DNA of 5,644 bases from Xenorhabdus eapokensis (GTDB lineage: Bacteria; Pseudomonadota; Gammaproteobacteria; Enterobacterales; Enterobacteriaceae). Of this stretch, positions 4,702-5,644 are shown in pieces (positions within the stretch are counted from its first letter, which is position 1; every line of letters begins with the position of its first letter). Where the stretch lies: contig NZ_MKGQ01000017.1 in assembly GCF_001908105.1 (NCBI RefSeq), positions 69,844 through 75,487 of the forward strand, in the 5' to 3' direction. The notes under the pieces are model-generated. The model was not told the DNA's origin. It worked only from the letters and a program-made list of their open reading frames with translations, and did no database searches. A program made the position numbers and the translations under genes.

Positions 4702-5010
4702 GTGTATGTATCGGAGTGGGCTTGGGTAGATAATCCCATTCGGTTAGTGAAATTGGCACTGGCTCTCTCGATAAATGAAAAGTGGAATCGTACTTTTTAT
4801 TCATCCAGAGATTCGTTTGATAATGGCGAAATGGCTTATAAGCTGTTTTTTACCCAAAATTGTATCAAGGGAGAACCCGCTTTTTTCGATACGGTCACGT
4901 TGTTTGATGATGCTGAAAATCGTTTCGATGAAGAACAACTTCGTAAAGCATGGTCAAAAGAGGTATTTGACGCACTGTTTTTGTGCCGCCTGCCTCATCC
5001 ACGCGGGTAA
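4702..5010 (+). CDS. Phage-like hypothetical protein, probably missing its N-terminus
   Basis: The 102 residues from GTG 4702 include VSEWAWVDNPIRLVKLALAL, FYSSRDSFDNGEMAYKLFF and a helical acidic stretch DDAENRFDEEQLRKAWSKE, ending LPHPRG. The composition looks like a real soluble protein; I know no family. There is no convincing start: the GTG has a poor ribosome site, and the frame stays open upstream to 4579, where it overlaps the minus-strand gene end. The clearly coding part begins around ISLYGDVYV (about 4684). The gene was probably cut at the same breakpoint. Its stop is 18 bp before the next phage gene, in the same direction, so both came from one phage operon. Confidence 0.6.
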   Translation: MYVSEWAWVDNPIRLVKLALALSINEKWNRTFYSSRDSFDNGEMAYKLFFTQNCIKGEPAFFDTVTLFDDAENRFDEEQLRKAWSKEVFDALFLCRLPHPRG

Positions 5011-5028
5011 TCAGGGAGAATAAACTCA

Positions 5029-5181
5029 ATGGCAAAATCCCCCGCAGAACGCAAAGCCGCGCAGCGCCAATGCCAGCAGGAAGCGGGCGTCACCAAAATA
5101 GAATTGCTGGTCGATAATCAGGATCTAGCGATGTTGAAGCGCAATTGTGCCCTGAGACGGCCGGGGCGCGAGCCTTATGTA
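5029..5181 (+). pseudogene. Conserved small phage protein, truncated by an insertion sequence
   Basis: The product begins MAKSPAERKAAQRQCQQEAG and runs to RRPGREPY. This is the N-terminal half of a small protein common in enterobacterial prophages. From memory the full protein is about 110 residues and continues with a helical SEYI-LLIRKDNAEL segment and a Cys-containing end. Here the sequence stops matching right after GREPY (codon ending 5175) where the IS982 element begins, and a run-on frame adds about 16 foreign residues to a stop at 5223. A strong ribosome site, AGGGAG, lies about 10 bp before the ATG. Function unknown; a DNA-related role is possible given the basic N-terminus. The conserved second half, with the Cys residues, is missing, so it is probably dead. 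Confidence 0.8.
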
Positions 5182-5184
5182 ACC

Positions 5185-5489
5185 TCAGCTTCGTTTAAAA
5201 ATAGCGATATCATTATCCCGTAAATTCAAGCTCGGTTTTTTAGGTTGGAATGTATAAGCAATGAGACCTGCGGCGATTTCCAGCAGAAAACCGAGCTGAC
5301 TACGATGTCTTGAATGCGCTATCTGAGAAATATTTTTGAGCTGATCAATGACCGTTTCTATCAAAAATCGTCTTCTTAACATCAACCTATCCCAGAGCGA
5401 TAACGCTTTGGCTTTCATGTTGCTACGGACATTCGTAATTAACGTAACGCCTTCCGCTTCCAGCTCATCGCATAAAGCCTGTGATAAAT
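5185..5489 (-). pseudogene. IS982-family transposase, C-terminal fragment
   Basis: The last 100 residues of a DDE transposase are present. LSQALCDELEAEGVTLIT is the usual (GY)LS..L..EL region. Then come RSNMKAKALSLWDRLMLRRR and FLIETVIDQLKNISQIAHSR, which carries the expected catalytic Glu (residue 44 of the fragment). HRSQLGFLLEIAAGLIAYTF and QPKKPSLN complete the family pattern. The N-terminal part with the two catalytic Asp residues is absent from the window. The frame runs on to 5544, but residues upstream of position 5489 come from the IS50-like element, not from this gene. It is inactive as it stands. Confidence 0.9.
5481..5489. repeat. Candidate 9-bp target duplication GTGATAAAT
   Basis: These 9 bp lie directly outside the IS50-like end, and IS50/Tn5 duplicate 9 bp on insertion. 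The second copy would be at the far end of the element, beyond the window. Confidence 0.45.
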
Positions 5490-5508
5490 CTGTCTCTTGA
5501 TCACATCT
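5490..5508. repeat. IS50-type inside end (19-bp terminal repeat)
   Basis: CTGTCTCTTGATCACATCT differs from the IS50/Tn5 inside end (CTGTCTCTTGATCAGATCT, from memory) only at the 15th base. One Dam site (GATC, 5499-5502) is kept and the second is lost by that change. The transposase stop codon (5507-5509) overlaps the end, as it does in IS50. Confidence 0.85.
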
Positions 5509-5644
5509 ATAGCTCAAGAGACTGTGCAAGCAAGTAACCCTCAAAGATGGTTTGTAATATGAACCATCCTTCCCATAGTCTTTCCCATCCTACTCGACCA
5601 TTACGTTTTGAATCGTACCAACCCGCAAGCTTTCCGAGGTTAAT
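5507..5644 (-). CDS. Tn5/IS50-like transposase, C-terminal fragment
   Basis: The frame starts at the window edge and gives 45 residues: LGKLAGWYDSKRNGRVGW, then LWEGWFILQTIFEGYLLA, then QSLEL and a TAG. The Tn5 transposase ends with the same layout (LGGFMDSKR..., LWEGWEALQ..., GFLAA), which is its C-terminal dimerisation region. The rest of the protein, including the DDE catalytic core, is outside the window. Nothing in the visible part is broken, so the gene may be intact. The stop falls inside the terminal repeat. Confidence 0.88.
   Translation of the reverse strand: MNLGKLAGWYDSKRNGRVGWERLWEGWFILQTIFEGYLLAQSLEL

Larger units (their letters stand above)
5182..5489 (-). mobile_element. IS982-family element, 3' part, cut by an IS50-like element
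   Basis: The element's outer end is placed at about 5182 (ACCTCAGCTTCGTTTAAA), where similarity to the phage gene ends and just beyond the transposase stop. The exact base is uncertain by a few positions because the other end is not in the window. At 5489 it is interrupted by the inside end of an IS50-like element. Its 5' half should resume beyond that element, outside the window. Confidence 0.75.
5490..5644 (-). mobile_element. IS4-family, IS50/Tn5-like insertion sequence (partial)
   Basis: The element starts at the inside end at 5490 and runs off the window. It carries the transposase gene on the minus strand. It is inserted in the IS982 transposase gene, so it arrived later. Confidence 0.85.

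Noticed and set aside
4775..5023. 82-codon plus-strand frame
   Set aside because: Overlaps the frame at 4702-5010, which has the more protein-like composition; no good start signal.
5490..5544. N-terminal part of the 5185-5544 minus-strand frame
   Set aside because: It is IS50-like end sequence read in the wrong frame; the Tn5-like transposase uses another frame there.
1..5644. CRISPR array, tRNA or rRNA genes
   Set aside because: No regularly spaced repeats, no cloverleaf and no rRNA-like sequence were seen by eye on either strand.

Overview
The window looks like a chromosomal segment of an AT-rich Enterobacterales bacterium, most likely an insect- or nematode-associated Morganellaceae member of the Xenorhabdus/Photorhabdus kind. 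The basis is close recall-level similarity of YqcC, TruC, YqcA and YaeH to the E. coli proteins, the csrB-yqcC-truC-yqcA gene order, the low GC content and the dense insertion-sequence and phage debris. The genus is an inference; no search was run.

Conserved part (about 200-2940). After the C-terminal end of a probable transposase (2-202) comes what reads as the complete csrB locus. It has an 18-bp UvrY/GacA-type palindrome (238-255), IHF-like sites, a promoter (346-375) and an untranslated RNA of about 270 nt with 13 GGA motifs, several in hairpin loops, ending in a 10-bp terminator stem. CsrB sequesters the translational regulator CsrA and is made on demand by the BarA-UvrY two-component system. 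Next, on the same strand, are yqcC (unknown role), truC (tRNA pseudouridine-65 synthase) and yqcA (short flavodoxin), tightly packed as an operon. yaeH (DUF3461) faces them from the other strand. The two 3' ends meet at a 12-bp inverted repeat with a long loop.

Accessory part (about 2990-5644). A toxin-antitoxin pair of the TumE/TumA type follows. The toxin gene carries a one-base insertion that destroys its conserved C-terminal part, while the antitoxin is intact. Then come a tryptophan-rich orphan protein on the minus strand, a possible 34-residue ORF on the plus strand, and phage-like gene remnants: a minus-strand 3' end with its terminator, a plus-strand gene lacking a clear start, and a conserved small phage gene (MAKSPAERKAAQ type).

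The small phage gene is cut by an IS982-family element. That element is itself cut by an IS50/Tn5-like IS4-family element, whose inside end at 5490-5508 matches the IS50 inside end at 18 of 19 positions as recalled. The order of events can be read directly: phage gene, then IS982 insertion, then IS50-like insertion. The right half of the window is therefore a decaying mobile island next to a well-kept housekeeping and regulatory block.
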